Source: Amoebidium appalachense (Eukaryota; Ichthyosporea). Taken from it: DNA of 64,000 nucleotides. The notes beneath the pieces were generated by a model that saw only the letters and a program-made list of their open reading frames with translations, was not told the DNA's origin and searched no databases. Positions 17,563-48,509 of this stretch are shown piece by piece. The translations under genes were made by a program, and so were the position numbers. Numbering within the stretch: position 1 is the first letter of the stretch; each line of letters begins with the position of its first letter. Location: NCBI GenBank assembly GCA_963693365.1, contig CAVNZM010000013.1:6076001-6140000 (forward strand). Direction: 5' to 3'.

Positions 17563-18319
17563 CCGCCGCGACCCCCAAGCAAACATACTCTGCCAGGCGC
17601 GTGTCCTGCTCGTCCTGCCAGTGTGCCGTGCGGGGCAGACCGTGCTGTGCCCTCAGCAGGTCCACAGCCTCCTTGGCCCCCTGCAGGCCCCCAGCCACCC
17701 GCTGCTGCTGCTGCCCCACCAGCTGCTGCTGCTCCCTGCTCAGTGCCTGCAGCGCCCCCTCCACCTGCACACCCCACACCTCAGCACCTCCCCCCCCCCC
17801 CCCCCCCCCCCCCCCCTGCACGTACCGTCTGCAGGTCCGTGTGTGTGTCGTGCAGGGCACGGAGACAATCCTCCTTCTCTGCAGCAAGGGCAGCCAGCTC
17901 CTTGCGGTATTCCTCCACCACACTGCCCTCGGCACTCAGCAGGGAGCACTGGTGGGCCAGTGACCTCTGCAGCTGTGTCAGCCGCTGCAGCTTGGGCCTG
18001 CACCATATATGGTTCGTGAGAAATGTCAAATGAGGTAGCTGTACGTGGCATGCAACAGCTCCTACAAATTGGTACACACGAGCTGGTAGGGAGAAGGGGG
18101 GGGGGGGGGGGAGGGGGGAGGGGGGAGGGCGGGATCCAAGGTAAGCAGCTATAATCACTGTGGGCTGACGTGGTTCCAGACAAGGAAGAACACCCTGCAC
18201 AGCAACCCCCAGCTGGTGTGCACCCTCTACCTACACCAGTCACCAACAGCAAGGACATAGCTTGCGCTAGACCCGTGCACACAGAACACACAGACAGGGG
18301 ATAAAGCCTAGGCAAAAGG

Positions 18320-18350
<31 letters not shown>

Positions 18351-18474
18351 TCCCCCTCTCCCCTCTCTAACCCTGCCATCTCTCTCTCTGTCCCCCCCTC
18401 TCTTCCACTCTCTCTCTCCGCCTCTCTATGTTTGTCTCTCTTTCCCTCTCCCCTCTCCGCTCCCTGTCGCTCTT

Positions 18475-18538
<64 letters not shown>

Positions 18539-19084
18539 CCCCCCCCACCCACCCATCTTCCTCTTTCTATCCCTCCCCCCTCCCCCCAGCCCCCTGCTTC
18601 AGCCCGTTGCCCCCGCCTTCTCATCCCTGCGCCCCGATTTTATAAATGTGTTGAGTTTCCGGAAATTCCTGTAGGTGTGCTTTCTAATGATCATAGGGCG
18701 TAGCTGCAAAGGCCCGCTGGTGCACAGGACAGAACTAAGGCTGGTTTAGGGCAGCCACACCGCCTGAAGACAGCCAGACACGTATACGGCGTCTGGGCAC
18801 AGGAGCCAGACAGGAAACAGGAAGGAGGGAGGCCGGGGGGAAGGAAGGGAAGGGGGTGAGAGGAGGGGGGGGAAGAAAAAGGGGGGGGTGGGGGGAGAGA
18901 GAGGGGGCGGTGGGGGGGGGGGGAAGGGAGGGGGGGGGGGGGGGGGGGGGAGAGGGGGGAGGGGAAGGGGGTATGTGTGTACTTACGCAAGACCCTTGAG
19001 TGCGGCCAAGCGGGCCAGCAGTACCGTGGGTTCGGTCAGTGGCTGCCCATCTGAAGAAGGGGAGGGACTAGTGGGAGCACTCAT
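16864..19084 (-). CDS. Coiled-coil protein with basic Arg/Ser tail, 185 aa
   Basis: Five exons on the minus strand in reading order: 19084-18987, 17997-17826, 17764-17589, 17464-17407 and 16917-16864. Phases agree at each junction, ending at TGA 16866-16864. The ATG has the context CCGCCATGA. After a Ser/Pro-rich start, residues about 25-165 are almost all helix-forming, with Leu/Gln/Glu heptads (for example QALSREQQQLVGQQQQRVAG) typical of a coiled coil. The last exon encodes a basic tail (ESRASHKSRSRKRSRRD) that should act as a nuclear signal. I do not recognise the family. It shares a 318-bp divergent promoter with POT1, so a nuclear, telomere- or chromosome-related partner role is an attractive but untested idea. 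The last exon is short and least certain; the first four are well supported. Confidence 0.65.
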
Positions 19085-19402
19085 GGCGGAGAAGGCGGCA
19101 CAGAATCCGCGTTTAGGTGTACGCGTGCGAGTGTGCTCGTTCACTTCTGTGTCGTGCGTGTCAACTGCGGGTACAGTGTATAGCCTCTCAGTTCGCTGCT
19201 ACTCATTTCTTGGTCAAGTCAACTGCACAGCTGCAGCCAGGCTGTGCAGCCCCGTGACGAAACCTCGGGTGTCGAAACCTCGGGTGTCGAAACCTCGGGT
19301 GTTCCGGATCAGGCCCGACCAGCCCCGTCACACCCAAGGCTGTAAAAACCTAAGCATTGACCCAGTCTCGCCAGCACCGCACACCGGGCAGCCAGAGGGG
19401 TA
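19085..19402. promoter_or_regulatory. Divergent (bidirectional) promoter of coiled-coil gene and POT1
   Basis: The two start codons face away from each other across 318 bp. Inside are three exact tandem copies of the 15-mer CGAAACCTCGGGTGT (19258-19302) and a perfect 9-bp inverted repeat CTGCACAGC/GCTGTGCAG (19223-19249). Both are good candidates for factor-binding sites. No TATA box is evident. Confidence 0.5.
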
Positions 19403-29491
<10,089 letters not shown>

Positions 29492-29760
29492 TCCCTGCAC
29501 TGGCTTTGTTCATGTTCCTTTAAGGTGGTGTGGACACAGCACCGGCCAGGGTTTCATATCTCTTTAAGTCGGTGGACAAAGCCCCCGCAAACATGTTGGT
29601 GGGCACATAGCTCCGTCATTCATATTTTCTTTAATGTGGTGGACACATCGCCCCCGGCATTCATATGCTCTTTTAAGGTGCTGGGCACATTGCCCCTGCT
29701 TCCCAGGATCTACATTACTTTAAGCCGGTGGATTCGGTGCTGCTGGATACATAATGGCGG

Positions 29761-30961
29761 TGCTCCCCACACTCATAAGGGTTTATAAACCCTGCCCCTC
29801 AGGCTTCTAGTTACATGTTTGCGTTGTGTATTTTTTAAGGGGGCATGGATGAGTAAAGGTCATTCGTTCCTTGAAAAACACATGTATTCCAGCTGCATAC
29901 CACACTAGGTGATTTAATTAGCATTTACAACACCATTTCGTACATTTTATCTATCCATATGGTTGTCTCAGTTGGGTGTAATAGTCATTCCAAGGTAATA
30001 ATTTTTAGATCCATATCGTTCATTCATGCCTAGAATATGGTACTATTAAGGTTCCACATTGTGTAGATATGAAGATGCCATGTATAGCCGGTCACCTCTT
30101 GGTGTAGAAACTGCGTATATCTGCAGTTTTTTGCCGCTTGGCTGCCGGTGGGTTACATTGTTGCCTTGCTTTTGATGTTTTTTGGGGTGCATTTTGAGCG
30201 GCCTGTTCCTTTTCACGCGGTTGGGGCTGCTGGGTGGGCAGCACCTGGCTGGCCAGGCAGAACCCAACCGGTACCCCTGCTGGTAGCGGTGGTGGCTCCC
30301 ATGTTCTGGGCACAATGCTGGGGGGTGGGGGGTGGTGAGGACACGTGTATGTGGGGCCATATATGGTAGCTTATGTGTTGGTCGTGGTGGTGGTGGTGGG
30401 TGAGGGTGGGGCCGGGGGAGGGGGGGGGGGGGGGGGGGGGAGGGGGGAGGCTATCTTATTGCAACCAATCTTAGCTAAGGTGTTAGACACTGAATACAAC
30501 CCGGGGTCATACTATTAGCCATTGTATGACAGCGACAAGTGATGTACATATGTTAGTCGTTTGCTCATGTAAGCCTTCTGAAGAGCATTAAACTGTAGCA
30601 ATTACACATTGCAGTGTGCTGTCTGTTTGTAGCACGTGTGTGTGTGTGTATGTGTGTGTGTATGCATGTGCACAGGTGGGCCTGTGCCTGTGCAAAATTT
30701 TGTGTGTGGGCGCGCGTGGTGTGTTTATGTGGGTGCACGGGTGCATGTGTGAGTGTGTGTATGCTTGTCTGCTTGTGTGTGTCTGCGCGTGCGCACTATG
30801 TATATGTGTTGCGTGTGCGTGTGCGTGTGCGCGTGTGTGTGTGTGTGTGTGTGTGTGCGTGTGCGCGCGCGCACGTGTCTGTGTATGTGTGTGTATATGC
30901 TTGTGTGCGTGTGTGTATGCGTGTATGTCAGTATGCATGGTGTGTGCTCTCGGGGTGTGTG
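29761..30961. other. Spacer between convergent POT1 and helicase genes
   Basis: No gene is supported. The sequence is fairly complex and AT-richer than average, with a G-run near 30420-30440 and GT-rich sequence at 30640-30930. It must contain the 3' UTRs of both neighbours; I do not see an unambiguous polyadenylation signal. Confidence 0.4.
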
Positions 30962-38189
<7,228 letters not shown>

Positions 38190-39691
38190 TCTTTCTGTGG
38201 CCTCCTGGCTTGCACACAGATGGTCAAGAGCCACCGGCACCTGCGGCCAACGTGACTGGTCATTCCTCCATGCCGTTGTCTGTAGGGTGATGGCTGAGGG
38301 TGGGATAAAAAGCAACCTGAGAACTGGGAGGTGGGAAGGGGGATGGACTTATGGGTACAACAAGGCTCTGGGTATCATGGGGAGCGTGTTTAACTAGCGG
38401 AAGAAAACGAGTACACTACACAATCACTTTCGAGGCACATGAGTGTATTTCCATAATCCGATGAGCGGAAGCCACTTTCTGCTAGCATGGACTGAAGTAT
38501 GTGGGGAAAATCGCACAAGCCTGCAATTTTGGGGTGGCGAATTGTACCCAGAAGTGAGGAGTGAGGGGTCGGCCAGAAATGCAAGACCAGCGGGAAACAT
38601 CAACTGTCGCAAAACAGATCGCAGAGCGAAGGGAGCTCAACTAAGAGCCTGATCAGGCGTTGATTAATATCATGTTGGCCTCCATAAGCGGCGGGTTGTT
38701 GTGTGATTGCTGTTGTTAGTGACGGATGCTTTCATGCATCCGCTTGCCCGGGGGCGCTGCAGCTGCGATTGCAAGGGTAGTCTCAAGACTTTTGACACCA
38801 CGGCTCCTCACTAGCCGTCTGCTGTATTCATGCAGCCATGCAGCTATGTAGAACCAAAGACTGGCAACGCCCTTGCAAAGCGAGCTTGGTGGGACTCGCC
38901 TTTTTACTATGTGCCTTTCCACCCCATAGTATCCGAACTGAGCTACTGTATACGTACATGCATGAAGAATTAGACTTGACTGGGGACTCAGAGAAACTGG
39001 GTTCAGTGAGCCAGCAAGCTGAGCCAGCCAACTCCACTCAGCTGGCTGAAGCAGGCTGAAGTGGTTGCCCAATGCAAACCTTGGGTCTGAATTTTTGGCG
39101 CCAAACTCTAATCCAATAAAGACGACACTGCTTGTTTCTAATTTGGCTAATTTTCCTTGTAGACGATTCGTCACTTTCATCAGTGTAAATACTTGCGAAT
39201 GATTCTGACAATCTGAGGAATGCTGTTGTTCACACGGATACTATATGGCCTTAGCCTCTATAGCTCGCAAATCGATCGGTCCAAAATCCCCCCTTTTTGA
39301 GCGATCGTGGCATGAGAATGGAGCATGATATTCGGGAAATTTCAACGTGGAAAGGGAGCTTATGATGTGCATTTCAAAAGTGCCCGGTTACTTTTTTTCT
39401 CTGACAGCAAGAACATGGTGAAAATTTGTGTTGAAAATTAAATTTTTCAAATGTAGGCCAAAATTGGCCGCCCAACCGTAACACATAGAAGAAGGAGGGG
39501 TATTAGACCCATCAATATGGGGTGCAAAATGCTCAGCTCGCCAAGCCAAGGTCAGTCTCCGGAATCAGATTTTCAAAAACGTTTTCCGTTCTCGAGATAT
39601 TCACACTTTTCCGATCGGACCCCCCAGCTTGAACCCCCGCCATGAAATTTAGTTTGCGACCACTTGCATCATGTGACCGTGCACTACGGCC

Positions 39692-39727
<36 letters not shown>

Positions 39728-40669
39728 ACGCAGGTTGTGCGTCGCAAGTGGAAGTACGAGTATATACTTGCTAGAGACAAGTACGGCAACGTCCACCCTA
39801 ACTACGCCTAAGTTTGTGCACGCGTCAGCTGGGCTGCACGCAAAATGATAGCTGAACTGTAACAGATGTGCAAAGGGACATACAGGTGCAATGCTTTTTG
39901 GAAACTTTTATTGTTACATGTTTTGCATGTAATCAGCAAGTCACCCCCCTCCTCACTCCCCCCTTCCCCACCACGTCTATTTTACATACAAACACATGCG
40001 GCTTCGCTCGTGCGTGGTGTGTGTGGAACGTGTTAGGCAGGCCACATGCATACTCGTGTGGGACATCCACACTGTCAGACAGCTCAGAGCCTCGACAAAC
40101 GGTGAGCAAACACACACAGACACTGTTGTTTTGTGTGGGTAAACGGAGAAGCAGAGAGCACAGATGGGTGTTATGTTATACACAACACAGAGACACACGG
40201 GAGAAACACAACCGGAGAGGTGGAACGATTTCTGGGACCATAGGAAATGAATTCGACTGCTCGATATTTATTTCAAGATGAAGTTCCATTTATACTCAGG
40301 AATGTGAAATCGATAAGCCAATCAAAAGAACGAAAACTCTTTTATCCAATCAGAAAGACGAAAACTATGAGGGTAAAATAAATCGATCGAAATGCCTGTC
40401 GACACACAGAAGATAAAACGCAATCTCCTAATGAAAGATACTGGCAGGCGAATGCGGGGCTCCCGTCTGCTAGATGGGGCCGGTGGCTCATGCCCCTCGC
40501 GCAGGTAATCCAAAACTGTTATGAGAAAACGAATGTTGAAGAGTGTGTGTGTTTGTGATCCACGTCCTGTGTGTGTGCATGTGCTCATGTGTGTACACGT
40601 GTGTGCGTGTGTGTGTTCCTATGTGTATCACAGTGTGCACATGTACATGTGTGTGTGTGTGTGTGTGTG

Positions 40670-40708
<39 letters not shown>

Positions 40709-40826
40709 TGTGTGTGTATGTGTCACGGTTCCTGTCGCGAGAAACTAGGAGGTACGTGTGCGGGGAAAGTCTTTGGGCGTTTGGGACAGGAAGAGAGGGG
40801 TGGGGTGGGGGGTGGGGGGGGGAGTA

Positions 40827-40868
<42 letters not shown>

Positions 40869-42403
40869 TTAGTACACACCTGTGCACCCAGGGCGACAGT
40901 AAACAGGAGCAGAACGACCTGCCAGGTCCTCATTCCACCACCAGAACCAACCTTGCGGGAACCCATATTGTGTGGGCAAATGACTCAACAACGCCGTTAT
41001 AATTACGTGGCTACGCGAAGTACTTTTGAAAAGAAGTGTGCTTGGTTTGTTTCAGTACGTTTACTGAGTGCCCCCGTTACATTTTACTGGGTGGTAACGT
41101 GCCATAGCTGCCCAAAACGCATTGCCGCGCTCGCTGCAAACAGCGCAACGATCTAGACAATTGGTACCGAGATGGGCGCAAATTGTCAAATCGCATTTAG
41201 AGACCCCCTAGGTAGTCAAACTTTGTACCCCAAAAGTTCAAATTACAGTATTTGACCCCGGTATCCGTTCTCCGTTCCTTATCGGGGCTATAAACACCCA
41301 CTTATTTGCTCTTCAAAATCCGTATCAGCGATTGGGCAAAAGCGTTTTTATCGTTTACCCTCCTCCCATTAGCCAATCAAATCGCATATATTCGCAGCTA
41401 CCCCGGCCTCCCCTCCCCTCGGAGTCCCCTCACCTCCCCCCCTCCACGTCCGGATCTTTCGAACCCTACTTCTATTTGATCTCGTGAAGTAGAAAGGAGC
41501 CTACCGGCCCCAAAGAAATCTTCTAATAAAAGTACGGAAACATTTAACAAAATGAAACCACTTATGTATCTATTAGTTCACATCATATATTTATACATGT
41601 TCTTAACATAACACGTCTAAATATAAGTATTCCTAATAGTTGGGGAACATAGAGCAATTCTACGTCGCGGGAAAAGAAGGAAAAGGAATGAGGATAGAAA
41701 GGAATGGAATGGGAAAGGAATCGGATAGAATTAATGAGGAATGTAGTTACTATATTTGGGAAAATATAACGAGATCTGATTGGATGACTTATTTAGACAT
41801 TGACGCAAACAACAATACGTGTGCGCGGGCTAAATAGCTCGATGTGTACACAGATCTAAGATATTTGTGCACACGGAAACAGAAAGGAAAGAAAGAAAGG
41901 AAGAAAGGAAAATGGAAAAGGAAACAAACTACAACAAACTAATAAACATATATAAAACTCAACTTCTAAGTCTTGCCGTTAATCATGGGAAGATGACAGA
42001 CACACTCTTCGCACCTGGCACGTACTGACGGTGCCTGGGCTGCTATGAACTTGCCGTTCGCCTCACACCTATTTTTCCTTACACTCTCGCGACCGCGTGC
42101 ATGCTTTCTCTCGCGGCGGCTCTACGGTCCCGAGAGTCCAGTGTTCGCTGTGTGTGTAAGGAAAAATATGAGTCACCCTGGCAGTAGGTGACAGGCTCAG
42201 CGGAACATAGCCAGCCAGGCAGGCACCGGCGGGCAGCCAGCCAGGTCATGTCGGGTCGGGTCGGTTCATTTCAGGTCAAGCCAAGCGATGACTCGAACCG
42301 ACTCGAATTGATTGGGGTCCGAGATTGGCCAAAAAAAAATTATTGCGAATCGACGCGTCTCGTCGAGCTGGTTCGAGCCACCGTTTCGGATTTTTTTTTT
42401 TCG

Positions 42404-42438
<35 letters not shown>

Positions 42439-43949
42439 CGCGAAAAGTTTTTTGCGCGCTATAGAGACTAAGGCCGGCCCATACGGCATTGTCATAACTT
42501 TTCGAAGTAGGCTACATAAATCTTCGGGCCGTGACTTCGGTGTGTCAAATAAATTATTAAAATTGTTATATACACACGAATATAATATATCACATCATCA
42601 TACAGACTATATACGACATCAATATGAGGGATTTACACACTTTTTATTGCGTGGACACTGCCGGAGGCCCAGCCACATTCGACGGCCTACTGCGTTTTCC
42701 AGCACAGCCAATCAAATGCAGCCAGTGACAAAAGTACGATGCATGTGACGGAAGATGCGCTCCTAGCCAATCGAAGTGGGCTGCGGCACAAATCTGAGAT
42801 GATGAGAAACCAAGCGAAGGACGGTTTTTATTACATAACAGGATTGGCATTATTTTCCGCAGAAGGTAGATGACTGAAAGGAAGTGTTTTATAGGTGTAA
42901 TAAATGTGAAAAGCTAAATTTTCAAGTTTTTTTTTTTTTTGAAGGACCCCGGGCAGTCATTGACCACGGCCCTTTGAACACAGAGGGCCGTGAGTGCGAC
43001 TCCTGTTCAGGGGTTGCCTGGGTTTGGCGCTCTTCATCGTATTTAGGCAAATTTCGAGCATTTTGACACCCTTCAGGATCGTAATACTAATTGGATGCCC
43101 CTTTTTAATCGTATTGCCGGGTTTTCTAACCCGTATTTTGGGTCGATACGATTCGTAACGCAAACCCTGCTCCTGTTTCATTGCTATTGCTAAATTTAGT
43201 TTTTCAGCCCGGGGAATGAATGGCAGCGATCCTATTGGCTTGGCCGACTACGCATTTGCGATCTAATTGGTCACCATCTTAGAGCGTTACGGTGCTTCCA
43301 ATCATCTGTCCGTGTGCAAAGATATATGCGAGCGGTGCAAATGCTGGCAGTAAATTGGCCATGGCCCTACCATATGTTCATACTTCATTTCACACTATTG
43401 ACTTGGGAAACACGTTTTTGTGTCAACAGATGTAAAACATACTAAATCAGAAAATACATATAGCGGTCATTGTTTTTTTCGAGTATCATGCTCATACATA
43501 CCGTCAACCCGGATTACACTGGAGTCTCGGAGGCGAAGGAAGGGTTACATCAATTTTGCCCCCCTCGCAATGATTGTGCATCCGCACAGAGCCCGTCTAT
43601 AAAAACTCTGCACAGCCAAGGGGAAGGCAAAATCGACTCATTTGGTCAACTTCTCGGGCAAAGCACAAGGAAACAGAGGAAACAGCTTTATACAGAAAGG
43701 CTGATTTCTAAGTTTGGGTACGATAGGTACAGGGTTAGGTTAATTTAATTAGACAGGAGTACTCTTTGCCCCTGAAGAGCGAAGTCCAACACTCGATATC
43801 CCTCGCCGGCTAGCTGAGGTTGCATGTAGTGAGTCGTACCACCTCGTGTACCTTCTTCGATGTACCCACTTGTTCTAATTCAACGCATTTGGTAAACAAA
43901 CATCCACCAACGCACGGGTCAAACTCAAGCACTACACGAATACGCCACC
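38190..43949. other. 5.8-kb spacer without supported genes
   Basis: I found no coding exon on either strand. The region is less repetitive and more AT-rich than the rest. It contains (GT)n at 39693-39725 and 40642-40720, a G-run of about 38 bases at 40828-40866, T-runs at 42388-42438, and several CCAATCA boxes (near 40318, 40346, 41373, 42708, 42767). A stable short stem lies at 42968-42995 (CACGGCCCT/AGGGCCGTG). There is no recognisable tRNA, snRNA or rRNA. The left part should hold the helicase promoter and the right part the promoter of the Agd3-like gene. Confidence 0.5.
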
Positions 43950-45155
43950 ATGTACATTCTGCGGCAGGTAGCAAAGCTGCTGGTGTGTGCGTCTGCACTG
44001 CACAGGCACATGGCACATGCCTGGCCGGCAGCAGGCAACTACACCATGGATCTCAACGTGCTTGTCATCTACAACAGCGACGACGACCTGACCGTGCCCC
44101 GCCTGGTCCTGGTGCGTGCCCCTGTGCACACCCTCTGGCTGTAGTGTGTGTGCGTGTGTTTGTGTGTACGTGCTCGCTGCGCTACATCTTTGTTCCTAGC
44201 AAAAACATAGCTATGATTGGTAATATGGTGCCATTTTGACACGTGGACACTCATGCAGGACGGATTCAATACAATGTGGACACGCGCACAGGGCCGGCCA
44301 CCTGCACTGGAGGACGGCAGGCCCCTCTACAGCGCCATTGTCATATCTGCAGAGTGAGTCACGCCTGCTTGCATGTGTTTACAGTAGTGGGACCCACATC
44401 GGCAAGGTATACGATAATCATAATGGGCCTGTACGTGCATGCGAGCATCTGTGGTGTAGGAAGGAAGTGCAGTAACATTTGCATGGTAGTGAAAAAGAAG
44501 CACGTGCATTTGCTGATTTGGATTTATTTGCAGTGAGACGACATTTCAGGAGGGTGACCTGCAGCGGGTGCGGGACTATGCAAAGCGCTGGCAGGTGCGC
44601 ATAGTGCACCTGAACCCGGCCAGCGAGAATGTGCGGGGAGTCACCGTCGGCGAGTACTCGGAAAACAGCCAAAGTGTGTGCCACCCCCCCCTCCCTGCAC
44701 CAGCAGCCAAAGTGTGTGCCACCCCCCCCTCCCTGCACCAGCACATTTCCCCTCAACACACTGTGCGCATGAACCGTAAAGTCACATGAGCATGAAAAGT
44801 TTTCCCCAGGCCCCTCCATCAGGAACTCACTTTCCGGCCCTCCCCCTCCTAGACCACACACACACACACACACAAGCATACAAAAGCACCCACACACACA
44901 CACACGACACACCCGGTACGGCTCGCTTACCCATGTGTGCAGGCCCAGGACGCTACCTTGTGTTCGACAACTCCACAGCCGCCATTGCTGTAGGTGACGT
45001 GCTCAACACAAAGACTGGCTGGGAGGTGTGTCTCTGCCCCCCTCTACCCCTCCCCCCTCCCCCAGCCCCCCACCCACCCACCCACCCACCCACCCACCAC
45101 AACCACCACAACCACCACCACCCTCACTCAGCCTATTTCACGAGTATAGGCTAAC

Positions 45156-45187
<32 letters not shown>

Positions 45188-45398
45188 AAACACCCCCCAC
45201 CCCCCACTGGTACAACATGCTTTGCCAATGCTACCACACACACACGTACAAGCACAGCACGTGCATGCATCCTGCCACACGGTTGATGACATCTGTGTGC
45301 CTGCAGGTATGGCCATCTGCCACGTCGCCTCGCACCGGCAGCCCAGCGGCCACGGATGTGGTTCCTGTGCTGCGCTATTCAGACCATGCCCGGCGTGA

Positions 45399-45446
<48 letters not shown>

Positions 45447-45667
45447 ACACACCCTCCCTCCTCCCCGCCCTGACCTACACACACGAACACCTCTCCCATT
45501 GTACGGTTATTGCATGTCATATTTCATTTCCTCCGGTAATAAAACAGAATGGAAAATGGGAACTAACCCCTACGACCCACAGCCAACAGCACGGCCAGCA
45601 TTGCCGCACACATATCCACCCAGGACAGTGTTGAGGTGAGCACATCCCCACTTACCCCTTCTCCCCG

Positions 45668-45704
<37 letters not shown>

Positions 45705-47255
45705 CCCCCCCATCCCCACCCCACCCCCGCCCCCTTTCCTCCCTCTCCACCCCCACCCCATCCCCACGAGAAGCCTGCACTTGCACATATCGCTGCCCAT
45801 CTTTTTCAGAATGCACTGTAGCTGACCCCACCACCTGCAGGAACTGTTCTTTCTGTTTGACGCCACCCGCCACGAAATGAGCTACGACGACTTAACCAAA
45901 CGTGACGACCCCAACTTTGTGAGGGAGGGGGAGTACACCGAGACCAACCTCGCGCTGGGCACCATGTGGTTTGTGTGGGCCACGAGGGGTATCTATGTGG
46001 GCCAGAGACGGCTGCACGTGAACATGCACGTGGACGATTATTTCATTGCCAGCCCCATCTACGATAGCACACAGGTGCTGCGCATAGACGGTCGCTCGTG
46101 CAGGGCAAACGTAGACCTGCAGGACCAACTCTCGGCTGCACTGCCTCGGGGCTCTGCTATTGTCTTTGAGAATGCATTCAACGGCCTGGGATATGCACAG
46201 GTATTTGCCTGCATGGGTGTGCTGGGGTGTGGGCTGTGTGCTGTGTATGGGTGGAAGGTGTTTGGAGCATGTGTGTGGAGCATGTGTGTGGAGGTGTTTA
46301 GATTAGGTGTATGTGGAAGGTAGGTGTATGTGGAAGTTTTTTTTTTTTTTTTTTTTTTTTTTTTCCATGAATGCAAGAGCCATGTGTAGTATGACCATGC
46401 TGATAAAATTTGTATGAGCAGGACGACTACGAGGGACAGGGCAAGGGGGCAGGGCTCACCGCGTGTGCCAAAGAGCTGCGGTCCCGCTATTTCTGGGTCA
46501 GCCACACCTACAGCCACAAGCACCTGGATTGGATGGATGCCGACGAGTGCAACGGCACCTCGAGTACGTGCACACATGCAGGCACACATGCACAGCACGG
46601 ATACAATCACGGCACTAGGAGCAAATGCACACGCAGGCACGTGCATGAGTGCACACACACACACACGGCATCATGGGCTAGGCAAAGAATAGCGTCCCAT
46701 GATGCCAGGCAAAGAATAGCGTGTGTGCCCATGTTAACCCCATTGCCACCCCTGCAGGCAAGTGCCGGGAGACATATGACCGCATTGCTGCTGAGCTTCG
46801 GCTTAATGTGGAGCTGATTCAGGGCAAGGAGGTCACACCGGGCATCATCTCAAAGTACCGCGCAGCACGTGCGTCCCCCCCCCCCCCCCCCCCCCCCCCT
46901 TCCCCTTCCCTATAAATTGCGTGATGAGTTTTATTGAATCGGAGCCATAAGATTTATCTACATCTGTTTGATTGGGGTAAATCTATTTGAGTTGAAGAAG
47001 GATTAACGAACACCACCATGCTGACCATGTGCTGTCAACAGAGAACATTGCAGCCGGCAGCATGTTCTACAACGACTCTGCCGGCCTGCAGGCCTACTTC
47101 TCCAGCCAGTCTCTGGTCACCCCCGAGATCTCCGGCCTGGTTCCTGCAAACTTCACAAAGCGCAAGGGCCAAAGGACTGCACACGTAAGAGGCCACCCCA
47201 TATCCCCTTAACACACGTGTGCATGCGCGGCATACTATACACACAAGACCATCCC

Positions 47256-47288
<33 letters not shown>

Positions 47289-48475
47289 ACTCTCCCCCGT
47301 CCCGTTCCCTTCCACTGCCAATAGGACACATACAGGCTCGTGCCACACATTACATTACCATGATTAATTACTTACAACCTCTCCCCCCCCCCCCTCCCCC
47401 CCCCCCTCCTCCGCCTCCCCCTCCAGCGTGTGTATGGTGCGCCTCGTGATGTGAGCAGTCTGTCTGCCGTCAAGGATGCAGGCATCAAGTATATGACCGG
47501 TGATAGCAGCAGGTGAGGCCCCCACCCATGCAAAGACATCCACCTCCATGCCACACACATGTTGCTGGCAAACCCATCTGCACGTCCACACCCGCACATG
47601 CAATGGGACACAACCTGTAATCTCACATCCGTGGCACCCCTTGCACCGTAACCACTTGCACTCTAACAGCACAATAACAAGCACACGCACCACCCACGGC
47701 TCACCCCTGCGCCCTGCAGGCCGGAGCTTCTGAGCCCACACAACCACCACGGGCTGTACACGACCAAGGAGGGCTGGGGGGTGGCCGACCTGCTGATTCT
47801 CAACCGCCGGCCCAGCATTGTCGACTACACCGTCAGCACCCCGGAGCTGCTGCTCCAGTCATGGGGTATGCAACCCCCCCCCCCCCCCCAAGATAGAGAA
47901 TGGTTTCTTAAATGGTTTCTTTCATTCTCTCTTTAAAGAAACCATTCTCTCTGTCTGAAGAAACCATTCTCTCTGTCTGTCGCTCTCTGAGCTATCTTTA
48001 TCTTTTTATCCTCTCTTTATCTTTTTATCTGAGGAAACTTTTTGAAGAGAAAGACTCTGAGCTTTTATCAAGAGAAAGACACTCTCAATATCCCCCATCC
48101 CGTGCCCACCCCTTTTGCGCCAGCACCATACTCACCATGCAAATCACAGTGGCGGGTGACTATTGCAACAACACCAGCGGATTGCCGTGCAGACGCTTCA
48201 ACCTGAGCCTGGACAGTGCTATGGAGAGGGAGGCCTCAGGTCACGTGCTCTACTACCTGCAGTACAACGTGGACCCCGTGATGTTCCACCAATCAAACGC
48301 CAACGTGTTCGACCTCAACGGCAGGCCCATGTCCCTGCTGGCCTTCTGGGCTGAAAAGTACGCGCCCAACCCCCTCTCCCCCGCCTCCTCTTTAGAAATA
48401 CCCTTACATCCCCTCCCTCCCTCCCTCCCCCCCCCCCCCCCCCCCCCCCCCTTTCCTCATGTCTCTCTCTCTCGC

Positions 48476-48509
<34 letters not shown>

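Noticed and set aside
42188-42748. 186-codon open frame on the plus strand
   Set aside because: It runs through T-runs that translate as poly-Phe, starts from a non-standard context and resembles no protein.
38190-43949. Search for tRNA, snRNA or rRNA genes in the largest spacer
   Set aside because: No cloverleaf, U2/U6 landmark or rRNA-like conserved word was found; the short stem at 42968-42995 is too small to call.
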